From Patescibacteria group bacterium (GTDB lineage Bacteria; Patescibacteria; Paceibacteria; UBA9973; UBA2103): a DNA stretch of 11,020 nucleotides. The stretch spans positions 1 through 11,020 of the forward strand of contig JAGWZP010000021.1 of NCBI GenBank assembly GCA_018968865.1. Direction: 5' to 3'. The position numbers were made by a program, and so were the translations under genes. The notes under the pieces are model-generated. The model was not told the origin of the DNA. It worked only from the letters and a program-made list of their open reading frames with translations, and searched no databases. Numbering within the stretch: the stretch's first letter is position 1; each line of letters begins with the position of its first letter. Positions 5,706 to 11,020 of the stretch are shown one piece after another.

Positions 5706-6692
5706 ATGCGTTTCGGCCTCTTTATTGCGTTCGCTCTTCTGGTGCCCGGAGCGGCTCTGGCGCAGGCTCTTGGAGACATAGGGAACGTCTCTTCCTTCAC
5801 TCTCTCGGCCAATCCCCAATATCCGGCTCCCTACAGCAAAGCGGTGCTCTCATTCCTCTCCGGAACCATTGACCTTACGAGCGCCACGCTCTCGGTGGCC
5901 GCGAACGGCAAGAGCATATACCAAGGTGCAGTCCAGCCGGTCGCCGTGCAGCTCGGGAAAGCGGGAAGTACCGTGAGAGTGGTGGCGACCATAACTGCGG
6001 GAGGATCCTCCTTCACCCAGTCGGCGATCATCCAGCCCCAAGATGTGTCGCTCATCGCTGAACCCATCTCCTCGGCGCCTCCGCTGTATCCGGGGAAATC
6101 GCTCGTCCCGCTTGAGGGAAGTGTGCGGGTCGTCGCGCTGGCAAGCTTGAAAAATGCGGACGGCACGGCGCTCAATCCCTCCACGCTCTCGTACTCATGG
6201 ACCGTTGACGGCATGCAAATTGCAAACTCCTCCGGCATCGGCAAGACCGCGCTCATGGTCGCGTCGCCGCTCCAGTATCGCTCGCGCGATGTCTCGGTCG
6301 CGGTGCAGAGCCAAGACGGCAGTCTTGTCGGCGGCGCCACGCTCTCGCTCACGGCGCTCGACCCCTCCGTACGCATTTACGAGAACGACCCTCTGCTCGG
6401 CATCCGCTTCGACCACGCGCTCTCCAACGGATATGCCATTACCGGCGCGGAGTCGACGCTGTATGCGGCGCCATTTTCGCTCCCGACCACGAACGGGGAT
6501 CCGCTCATCCAGTGGTTCCTGAACGGCACGGCCGCACAAACGGGCAGTTCCATAACGCTCCGGCCCACCGGAAGCGGACAAGGGACTGCGTCGCTTTCGC
6601 TTGTCGCCTCGGCGGGGACCCTTGCGAGGGCGACCGCGTCGCTCTCGCTCATTTTCGGCGCGAAGCCGGGAGCTAACTTCTTCGGTCTATGA
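5706..6692 (+). CDS. Secreted beta-rich (Ig/PKD-like) protein of the secretion operon
   Basis: This 328-aa protein begins with a clear Sec signal peptide (hydrophobic 3-18, likely cleavage after ALA at 17-19). The rest is Ser/Thr/Gly-rich with alternating beta strands and no second membrane segment. Two blocks look like Ig- or PKD-type modules: around 159-215 with SYSWTVDG, and around 263-315 with IQWFLNG, each followed by strands rich in Leu and Ser. Region 25-110 may be a third, more diverged module. No anchor, sortase motif or lipobox is visible, so the mature protein is exported and may be held by the apparatus. I cannot name a family. It starts 4 nt after the upstream stop and ends in an ATGA overlap with the pilin gene. 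A surface adhesin or pilus-collar role is inference. Confidence 0.8.
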   Translation: MRFGLFIAFALLVPGAALAQALGDIGNVSSFTLSANPQYPAPYSKAVLSFLSGTIDLTSATLSVAANGKSIYQGAVQPVAVQLGKAGSTVRVVATITAGGSSFTQSAIIQPQDVSLIAEPISSAPPLYPGKSLVPLEGSVRVVALASLKNADGTALNPSTLSYSWTVDGMQIANSSGIGKTALMVASPLQYRSRDVSVAVQSQDGSLVGGATLSLTALDPSVRIYENDPLLGIRFDHALSNGYAITGAESTLYAAPFSLPTTNGDPLIQWFLNGTAAQTGSSITLRPTGSGQGTASLSLVASAGTLARATASLSLIFGAKPGANFFGL

Positions 6693-7429
6693 AAAAAATC
6701 ATGCTCTTGTCGATTCTGTTTGTTTCCTTCGGATTCGTGCCGCACGTCCTCGCCCAGAGCGGGTTCGTCCCGCTCGCGCCCATCCCCGGCCTTACTCAGG
6801 GAGTGACAGCAGATCAGGCCGGGCTCGCGAGCTTCTTTAATAATCTCTACAAATACCTCATCGGACTTGCCGCGGCGCTCGCGGTCATTATGATTACGTG
6901 GGGCGGTCTTGAGATCGCGATGAATAAAGATGATGTCAGCAAGATAACCGACAGCAAAGGGAGAATTTACAACGCCATCTTCGGCCTCGTGCTCGTCCTC
7001 TCGCCGGTACTCGTCTTCTCTATCATCAATCCGAGCATTTTAAATCTGTCTTTGAATCTCCCACCGCTTGATACAAAATCAACGCAAACCCCGACCTCGG
7101 CGAATACGAGCACCACCGTAACCGAAAAAAATAATACTGATGTCGGTGCCAATGTTGCACAGCTTCAGCAACAATGTCGAGATAAAGGAGGCACTCCACA
7201 GACAAATTCGAATGTTGTGGGCGGGACCGTCACCGTGACTTGTGATATGTCCCCTCCGATTCAAGCCGGTTCTCAGATAACACCTGCTCAGTGTGCAAAT
7301 CTTCCGTCTCCTACTATGTACACTGGGTACACGTGCAGCACCGCGCCGACGAGCATGACAAGCTTCCAACAAGCCGGCGGATACACCTGCAACGACCTCG
7401 TTGGCGGCGGATTGTGCTTGCATAAATAA
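6689..7429 (+). CDS. T4SS/VirB2-type pilin with cysteine-rich tail
   Basis: This 246-aa protein has a signal peptide (cleavage likely after VLA, 20-22), a short spacer, two hydrophobic segments (about 53-74 and 92-114) separated by a small polar loop, and INPSILNLSLNL (113-124). This is the pattern of the CPR type IV secretion pilin family related to VirB2/TrbC. The pilin-like core ends near 125. Beyond it is a Thr/Asn/Ser-rich linker and a region with six cysteines (163, 185, 202, 216, 234, 243), unusual for VirB2-type pilins, which are normally just the two-helix core. That region also looks less GC-rich than its surroundings. The start overlaps the upstream stop as ATGA, implying translational coupling. 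The product is probably the pilus subunit or a pilus-tip variant. Confidence 0.85.
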   Translation: MKKIMLLSILFVSFGFVPHVLAQSGFVPLAPIPGLTQGVTADQAGLASFFNNLYKYLIGLAAALAVIMITWGGLEIAMNKDDVSKITDSKGRIYNAIFGLVLVLSPVLVFSIINPSILNLSLNLPPLDTKSTQTPTSANTSTTVTEKNNTDVGANVAQLQQQCRDKGGTPQTNSNVVGGTVTVTCDMSPPIQAGSQITPAQCANLPSPTMYTGYTCSTAPTSMTSFQQAGGYTCNDLVGGGLCLHK

Positions 7430-7430
7430 T

Positions 7431-8636
7431 ATGCGACGCGCACTCATCATCATAGCGGTCGTGCTCGTACTCCTCGGGATCGGGGCGTTCGTTTACTTTA
7501 TGTTTTTCAGCAGTCCTTCGGGCGTTGCGGTCGCTCCGGGCGGCACCGCGAACCTCCCCGTGGCGGGGCAGACAAGCGCGGGGAATGGACCCGGTGGAAC
7601 GACGAGTACGCCCGGCTCTCCTGCGAGCGCGCCCGTTCCCGTCTCCGCGCGGCTGGTGAAGATAAGCGCGGGGCCGGTCGTGCCGGGCGAAGGCGTCATC
7701 TCCAAGCCCGGCCTCGCGAGTTCTTCTCCGGAAACAACGATTAATTACATCGAACGGCAGAGCGGCAATATCTTTTCCTACAGCACGCTCACCAAAGCGC
7801 TGACGCGCACCAGCAACAAAACGATTCCGGGCATCGAGTCCGCTTCGTGGCTTCCTGACGCGTCGCTCGCATTCGTCCGGTATCTCTCAGGCGCCAATTT
7901 CTCGACCATCAATACCTACGCGCTTTCTACCAGCAGTTCCATCGGCTTCTTCTTACCACAAAATCTGGTCGACATCGCTGTTTCTTCCGCCAACATCCTC
8001 ACACTCGCTTCAGGCGTGAACGGCTCCACCGCTTCGCTTGCACGGACGGACGGTTCGCACGCGGCAACGGTGTTCGCCACGCCGCTCTCCTCGCTCCGCG
8101 CCTCTTTCGCGGGGAAGGGTCAGTACCTCGCCTTCACCAAGCCGTCTGCAGCGCTTCCGGGCGATGCGTTCCTCGTCGATGCGTCCGGCCGCTTCTCGCG
8201 CATCGCGGGGCCGAATAATGGCCTGGTCGCTCTTGCGAGCCCTTCGGGGAAATGGCTCCTCGTGAGCTACACGCTCGGTACGGGGATGCAGACGGAGCTT
8301 GTGAACACCGCGACGGGCGAGGCGCTCCCGCTCCCCGTCGCGACCATTGCGGACAAGTGCGTGTGGACAGCCGACGATGCGGCGATCTACTGCGGCATCC
8401 CCGTGAACCCGCCGTCCGGTTTCGCGTATCCTGACGACTGGTACCAGGGCGCCGTTTCCTTCAACGACCGTATTTGGAAGATACAGGTCTCGGGCCGCTA
8501 CGCGGAACTCATGCTTGATTTCAATAAGGAGACGAAAACGCCTCTCGATGCGGAATCTCTCGCCGTCGACCGCGCGAACACCACGCTTGTGTTCGTCAAT
8601 AAAAACGACGGCTCACTCTGGAGCTACTCGCTCTAG
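7431..8636 (+). CDS. Membrane-anchored putative beta-propeller protein
   Basis: This 401-aa protein has one N-terminal membrane anchor (about 4-27) with a basic MRR start, no cleavage site, and a Gly/Pro/Thr/Ser linker (about 28-75). The rest is a beta-rich domain outside the membrane. Repeated short patterns (SWLPDASLAFVRYLS, SPSGKWLLVSY, KCVWTADDAAIYCGIP, NTTLVFVNKNDGSLWSY) resemble the blades of a WD40- or TolB-like propeller, but no strict repeat is visible. It is the last gene of the operon, starting 1 nt after the pilin stop. Its 3' end overlaps the convergent yidC gene by 24 nt. A frame open to 7401 was not used, because it needs a non-ATG start inside the pilin gene. Function unknown; an extracytoplasmic assembly or recognition part of the apparatus is inference. 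Confidence 0.78.
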   Translation: MRRALIIIAVVLVLLGIGAFVYFMFFSSPSGVAVAPGGTANLPVAGQTSAGNGPGGTTSTPGSPASAPVPVSARLVKISAGPVVPGEGVISKPGLASSSPETTINYIERQSGNIFSYSTLTKALTRTSNKTIPGIESASWLPDASLAFVRYLSGANFSTINTYALSTSSSIGFFLPQNLVDIAVSSANILTLASGVNGSTASLARTDGSHAATVFATPLSSLRASFAGKGQYLAFTKPSAALPGDAFLVDASGRFSRIAGPNNGLVALASPSGKWLLVSYTLGTGMQTELVNTATGEALPLPVATIADKCVWTADDAAIYCGIPVNPPSGFAYPDDWYQGAVSFNDRIWKIQVSGRYAELMLDFNKETKTPLDAESLAVDRANTTLVFVNKNDGSLWSYSL

Positions 8637-9362
8637 CACGGATATTTCGGCCGCAATGGCGCGCCGCACATACAGCTCTTGGAGCGAGCCGGCGAGATTC
8701 GTTGCGATGAAATAGAGCGCAATGGCGCCGGAGGTCGTGTAGGAGATCGCCGCGATAAGAAAAGGAAAGACGTACTTCAACTGCATGCCGACCACTTTTT
8801 GGAAATCGCCCTGCGCGCTGCCGGAGGAGGGCTTCATCGTTCCCGAGAGCGCCAGGTGCGCTTGGAGGAATTGGGTGAGGCCGGCGAGCACCGCCAGCAC
8901 GAGGCTCTTCCCGGTGACTGAAATCACTCCGAGGAACCGGAGCGACACCGCGTGCGGGAGCGGCGTGAGCGTATAGAGCCGCGCCGCGTCGAGCGTGAGG
9001 AACGGCTCGTAGCGGAATACCCCGTAGAGCGCGAGAAGGACGGGAATCTGGATGAAGACCGTGAGGATGCTCGCGAAGGGATTCACTTCGGCTTCGCGAT
9101 AGAGCGCGAGCGTTTCGAGCGCCTCTTTTTCTTTATCGCCTTTATGCTTTTCCTTCAGCTCCTTTATCTTCGGCTCCAGTATCTTCATTGCGCGCTGGGT
9201 GCGCGCCGCCGAGAGCGAGAAAGGGAGGAGTATGAGCCGGATGAGGAGGGTGAGCAGGATGACGGCAACGCCGACGTCCCCGCCGGGCGTGAGCGCGATG
9301 AACGCCACGAGTGCGTTGTAGATGGGGTTATAGAAAACGACGTGGAAAAAAGTTGATATCAC
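8613..9362 (-). CDS. yidC: YidC/Oxa1-family membrane protein insertase
   Basis: This 249-aa insertase places membrane proteins into the cytoplasmic membrane, alone or with SecYEG. It lacks the large periplasmic domain of proteobacterial YidC, resembling the short Gram-positive form. The conserved arginine of the hydrophilic groove is Arg42, in LLIRLILLP. The cytoplasmic hairpin (about 52-92) reads QRAMKILEPKIKELKEK followed by LYREAEVNPFAS, strong family motifs. Further membrane segments lie at about 97-116, 153-170 and 195-225. The start is GTG, in a GTGA overlap with the rnpA stop, so the two are probably translationally coupled. Gene order yidC-rnpA-rpmH next to dnaA is the ancestral bacterial one. 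The last 24 nt overlap the convergent propeller gene. Confidence 0.94.
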   Translation of the reverse strand: MISTFFHVVFYNPIYNALVAFIALTPGGDVGVAVILLTLLIRLILLPFSLSAARTQRAMKILEPKIKELKEKHKGDKEKEALETLALYREAEVNPFASILTVFIQIPVLLALYGVFRYEPFLTLDAARLYTLTPLPHAVSLRFLGVISVTGKSLVLAVLAGLTQFLQAHLALSGTMKPSSGSAQGDFQKVVGMQLKYVFPFLIAAISYTTSGAIALYFIATNLAGSLQELYVRRAIAAEISVLERVAPE

Positions 9363-9658
9363 GAAAGAAGTTTTTTTATTTCTGTGTGGATGTCCTCGTA
9401 GCTTACACTACTCGCGGACGCTTTTGGGAACACAATGACGGCGGGCGGAAGGGGAAGGGTTCGGAGCGCCGCGAGCACGCGGCGCTTGATGCGGTGCCGC
9501 GTGACCGAAAGGCGGGCGGTCTTCTTTGACAGCACGACAGCATATCCTTTCGCTTCTTTAGAAACGACCGCCATGAAATGGGGCGAAGAAAGCCGGCGAC
9601 CGGTTTTGAGGACGGCGGGGAACAGCGCGCGCGGGAGTCGTTCTCGGCGGGAGAACAC
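9359..9658 (-). CDS. rnpA: Ribonuclease P protein component
   Basis: This small basic 99-aa protein assists the RNase P RNA in tRNA 5' maturation. The family is shown by the RLPRALFPAVLKTGRRL N-terminus, the central beta strands with AVVLSKKTARLSVTRHRIKRRVLAAL (about 40-65), and its position between rpmH and yidC. The RNA-binding signature, usually RNRxKR, reads RHRIKR here (54-59), so the Asn is His. The start is GTG at 9658, 6 nt after the rpmH stop. I see no ATG that would leave the N-terminus intact. There is no Shine-Dalgarno. The stop overlaps the yidC start. Confidence 0.94.
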   Translation of the reverse strand: MFSRRERLPRALFPAVLKTGRRLSSPHFMAVVSKEAKGYAVVLSKKTARLSVTRHRIKRRVLAALRTLPLPPAVIVFPKASASSVSYEDIHTEIKKLLS

Positions 9659-9664
9659 GAGGAA

Positions 9665-9793
9665 TTAGGCCGTCAAACTCTTGCGGCCGGCGCGCCGGCG
9701 GCCCTTGATAATGTTCCGGCCGGCGCTTGTCTTTGAGCGCGTGAGGAATCCGTGCGTCCTCGCGCGCTTCCGTTTCTTCGGTTGATAGGTCAT
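9665..9793 (-). CDS. rpmH: 50S ribosomal protein bL34
   Basis: This 42-aa very basic protein of the large ribosomal subunit reads [16 protein letters not shown], then [24 protein letters not shown], which is unmistakably bL34. It is the first gene of the leftward rpmH-rnpA-yidC set. An in-frame ATG three codons upstream (9802) would add MGK. I prefer 9793 because most L34 proteins have only one to a few residues before TYQPK. A weak extended -10, TGC-TATTTC, lies 10 nt before 9793. The centre of the gene contains the perfect 14-bp palindrome GCCGGCGCGCCGGC (9686-9699), which follows from its Arg/Gly/Ala codons. Confidence 0.96.
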   Translation of the reverse strand: MTYQPKKRKRARTHGFLTRSKTSAGRNIIKGRRRAGRKSLTA

Positions 9794-9819
9794 TTTCCCC
9801 ATAGAAATAGCAAATTAGA

Positions 9820-9828
9820 TTATGCACA
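9820..9828 (+). promoter_or_regulatory. DnaA box
   Basis: TTATGCACA matches the DnaA-box consensus TTATNCACA at all positions. It lies 55 bp before the dnaA -10 hexamer and 26 bp before the rpmH ATG, so DnaA bound here could autoregulate dnaA or affect rpmH, and might contribute to origin function. Confidence 0.6.
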
Positions 9829-9883
9829 TGATACTAACAGGTTCTCCACGAAAAACCAGAGTGTCTTCTTTTTGCCGGAGCGG

Positions 9884-9889
9884 TATACT
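9884..9889 (+). promoter_or_regulatory. Putative dnaA -10 element
   Basis: TATACT ends 9 nt before the dnaA ATG, predicting a start of transcription within about 3 nt of the start codon. There is no Shine-Dalgarno between them and no convincing -35 box. It is the same hexamer, at nearly the same spacing, as before the secretion operon. Confidence 0.5.
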
Positions 9890-9898
9890 CCAGAAACT

Positions 9899-11020
9899 AT
9901 GGATAAAGGAAATCCGCGAGAACTCTGGGAGTACGTGCTGACGCAGGTCGAACTCTCCATCTCTGCAGCGAATTTCAACACGTGGTTCCGCAACAGCTTC
10001 ATCGTGCGCATCGGGGAGGACGGCGTGCTGTACGTCGGCGTCCCGAGCCAGTTCTACAAAGACTGGTATTTGAAGAAATTCCACACGCTCCTTCTGAAGA
10101 TCGTGCGCGGCATCTCCTACGAGTTTCGCAATATCGAGTATCTCATCGTCAAAGACGACCACCGCAAGGCGCCAAAAGAGGTAAAGAGTAATATGCGGGG
10201 CGCGCTGGAACTTCCTTTGGACGAATTCTACATCAATAAAAGCGACAATCTGAACCCGCGCTACACGTTTGATACGTTCGTCATCGGCTCGTTCAACAAT
10301 CTTGCGTATGCGGCCGCACAGGCGGCGCTTGGCCGCCCCGGCATCACGTACAATCCTCTTTTTATTTACGGGGACACGGGACGCGGAAAGACACACCTCA
10401 TCCAGGCCATCGGAAACCAATTTAAAAAACAGTATCAGGGACGGAAAGTGTTTTATCTCACGTCAGAAAAATTTGCAGTCGATTACACCGACTCGGTGCA
10501 GGCGGGTTCCGCGAACCGCTTCAAAGATAAATACCGTCAGTACGACCTTCTCATCATGGATGACGTCCAGTTCCTCTCAAAGAAGGAAAAAACCCAGGAA
10601 GAGCTATTCCACCTCTTCAATGCGCTCCATGATACGAATAAACAGATTATTTTCTCCTCTGACCGTTCGCCGGCGTCCATTCCCGACATCGCCGAACGCC
10701 TCAAGGGGCGTTTAGCGAGCGGTATGGCCATCGATATCGGAGAACCGGATACCGAATCCCGCATGGCTATCGTCCAGAAAAAGGCGGCGTTGCATGGGGT
10801 TATCCTCTCGGACGAGGTTATTGAGTACGTTGCGACGTCGATGAGCGGTTCCATCCGCGAGCTCGAAGGTATGGTAAATAATATCGTCTGCCATACCCAG
10901 GTGAAAGGCTCCGCCCCCGACATCGCCGAGGTGCGCCAGTCGCTCCGGTCCTTCACTCGGCCGCAGAAAAATATCTCCGTAAAAAATGTTGTTGATAAAG
11001 TCGCTGAATTCTATGGTATT
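9899..11020 (+). CDS. dnaA: Chromosomal replication initiator DnaA, 3' end cut by window
   Basis: DnaA is the AAA+ initiator that binds DnaA boxes and opens the origin. The first 374 residues are present and the frame runs off the right edge. The N-terminal domain I (1 to about 85) starts LWEYVLTQVELSISAANFNTWF. A short domain II leads to YTFDTFVIGSFNNLAYAAA (122-140), opening the AAA+ domain. Walker A is GDTGRGKT (158-165), Walker B LLIMDD (217-222), sensor 1 lies in IIFSSDRSP (250-258), the arginine-finger box reads ERLKGRLASGM (266-276), and sensor 2 is GSIRELEG (317-324). Walker A differs from the usual GGxGxGKT by Asp at the second position, and the box VII SRF is GRL. The DNA-binding domain IV begins near 355 and is mostly outside the window. 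ATG at 9899 follows a TATACT -10 with a 9-nt gap. Confidence 0.97.
   Translation, partial: MDKGNPRELWEYVLTQVELSISAANFNTWFRNSFIVRIGEDGVLYVGVPSQFYKDWYLKKFHTLLLKIVRGISYEFRNIEYLIVKDDHRKAPKEVKSNMRGALELPLDEFYINKSDNLNPRYTFDTFVIGSFNNLAYAAAQAALGRPGITYNPLFIYGDTGRGKTHLIQAIGNQFKKQYQGRKVFYLTSEKFAVDYTDSVQAGSANRFKDKYRQYDLLIMDDVQFLSKKEKTQEELFHLFNALHDTNKQIIFSSDRSPASIPDIAERLKGRLASGMAIDIGEPDTESRMAIVQKKAALHGVILSDEVIEYVATSMSGSIRELEGMVNNIVCHTQVKGSAPDIAEVRQSLRSFTRPQKNISVKNVVDKVAEFYGI

Larger units (their letters stand above)
9794..9898. other. rpmH-dnaA intergenic region, candidate origin-linked site
   Basis: This 105-bp gap between divergent rpmH and dnaA is the classic position for an origin or dnaA regulatory region. 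Its rpmH side (about 9800-9838) is AT-rich and carries one exact DnaA box. A second, poor match (TTCTCCACG, 9842-9850, two mismatches) follows. Too few boxes are seen for a complete oriC, which might instead lie beyond the dnaA 3' end, outside this window. Confidence 0.45.

Noticed and set aside
7401..7430. Ten-codon extension of the propeller protein with a non-ATG start
   Set aside because: It would spoil the N-terminal basic-plus-hydrophobic anchor, and ATG at 7431 sits 1 nt after the pilin stop.
9686..9699. Perfect 14-bp palindrome GCCGGCGCGCCGGC
   Set aside because: It lies inside rpmH and is explained by GC-rich Arg, Ala and Gly codons; no T tract follows.
9802..9818. Three TAG triplets next to the DnaA box as a DnaA-trio element
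   Set aside because: They are spaced 6 and 8 nt apart rather than in contiguous triplets, so they do not fit the known trio pattern.
1..11020. tRNA, rRNA, CRISPR array, insertion sequence or prophage integrase
   Set aside because: I found no cloverleaf, repeat-spacer series, transposase or terminal inverted repeats. The secretion genes lack relaxase and integrase partners here, so an integrated conjugative element is not supported.

Overview
The window looks like a chromosomal segment of a Candidate Phyla Radiation (Patescibacteria, probably Parcubacteria-like) bacterium, around the replication-origin end of the genome. This rests on the small dense gene set, the CPR-type superoxide dismutase, the short YidC, the RNR-to-RHR change in RnpA, the PrgI / TraC-like / VirB4 / T4SS-pilin gene set, and the near absence of Shine-Dalgarno sites. 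TGA is used as a stop (ends of the 5706-6692, 8613-9362 and 9359-9658 genes), so this is not a TGA-recoding lineage. The assignment is inference from family resemblance; no search was run.

Layout. Left block (about 68-2147): Fe/Mn superoxide dismutase and ribosomal protein bL28 on the minus strand; then, divergently, an M50 site-2-type membrane metalloprotease and a small DUF3467-like protein on the plus strand; then a small cysteine-rich protein on the minus strand. Two hairpin terminators (697-720, 1929-1952) close minus-strand genes.

Middle block (2249-8636): seven plus-strand genes with gaps of -20 to +4 nt, a probable operon. Its recognisable part is type IV secretion-like: PrgI (VirB3-like), a free-standing TraC-like protein, a VirB4 ATPase and a VirB2/T4SS-type pilin with an unusual six-cysteine tail. 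Interleaved are three proteins I cannot name: a multi-pass membrane protein with a charged C-terminal helix, a secreted beta-rich (Ig/PKD-like) protein, and a membrane-anchored protein resembling a beta-propeller. No coupling ATPase, relaxase, VirB11, outer-membrane core or lytic transglycosylase is present. The set reads as a minimal envelope-spanning pilus or secretion machine for a cell with one membrane, possibly acting in host contact or DNA uptake (inference). It is the best candidate here for an under-described system.

Right block (8613-11020): the classic origin-linked cluster. yidC, rnpA and rpmH run leftward, and dnaA (cut by the window edge) runs rightward. The rpmH-dnaA gap carries one exact DnaA box.

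Regulation. The hexamer TATACT occurs three times on the plus strand, each 6-9 nt before a start codon (the PrgI gene, the Ig-like gene, dnaA). TATAGT lies 6 nt before the DUF3467-like gene and a weaker TGT-TACATT lies 8 nt before the SOD start. This pattern predicts leaderless or nearly leaderless transcripts. The 65-aa cysteine-rich gene, by contrast, has a strong Shine-Dalgarno.
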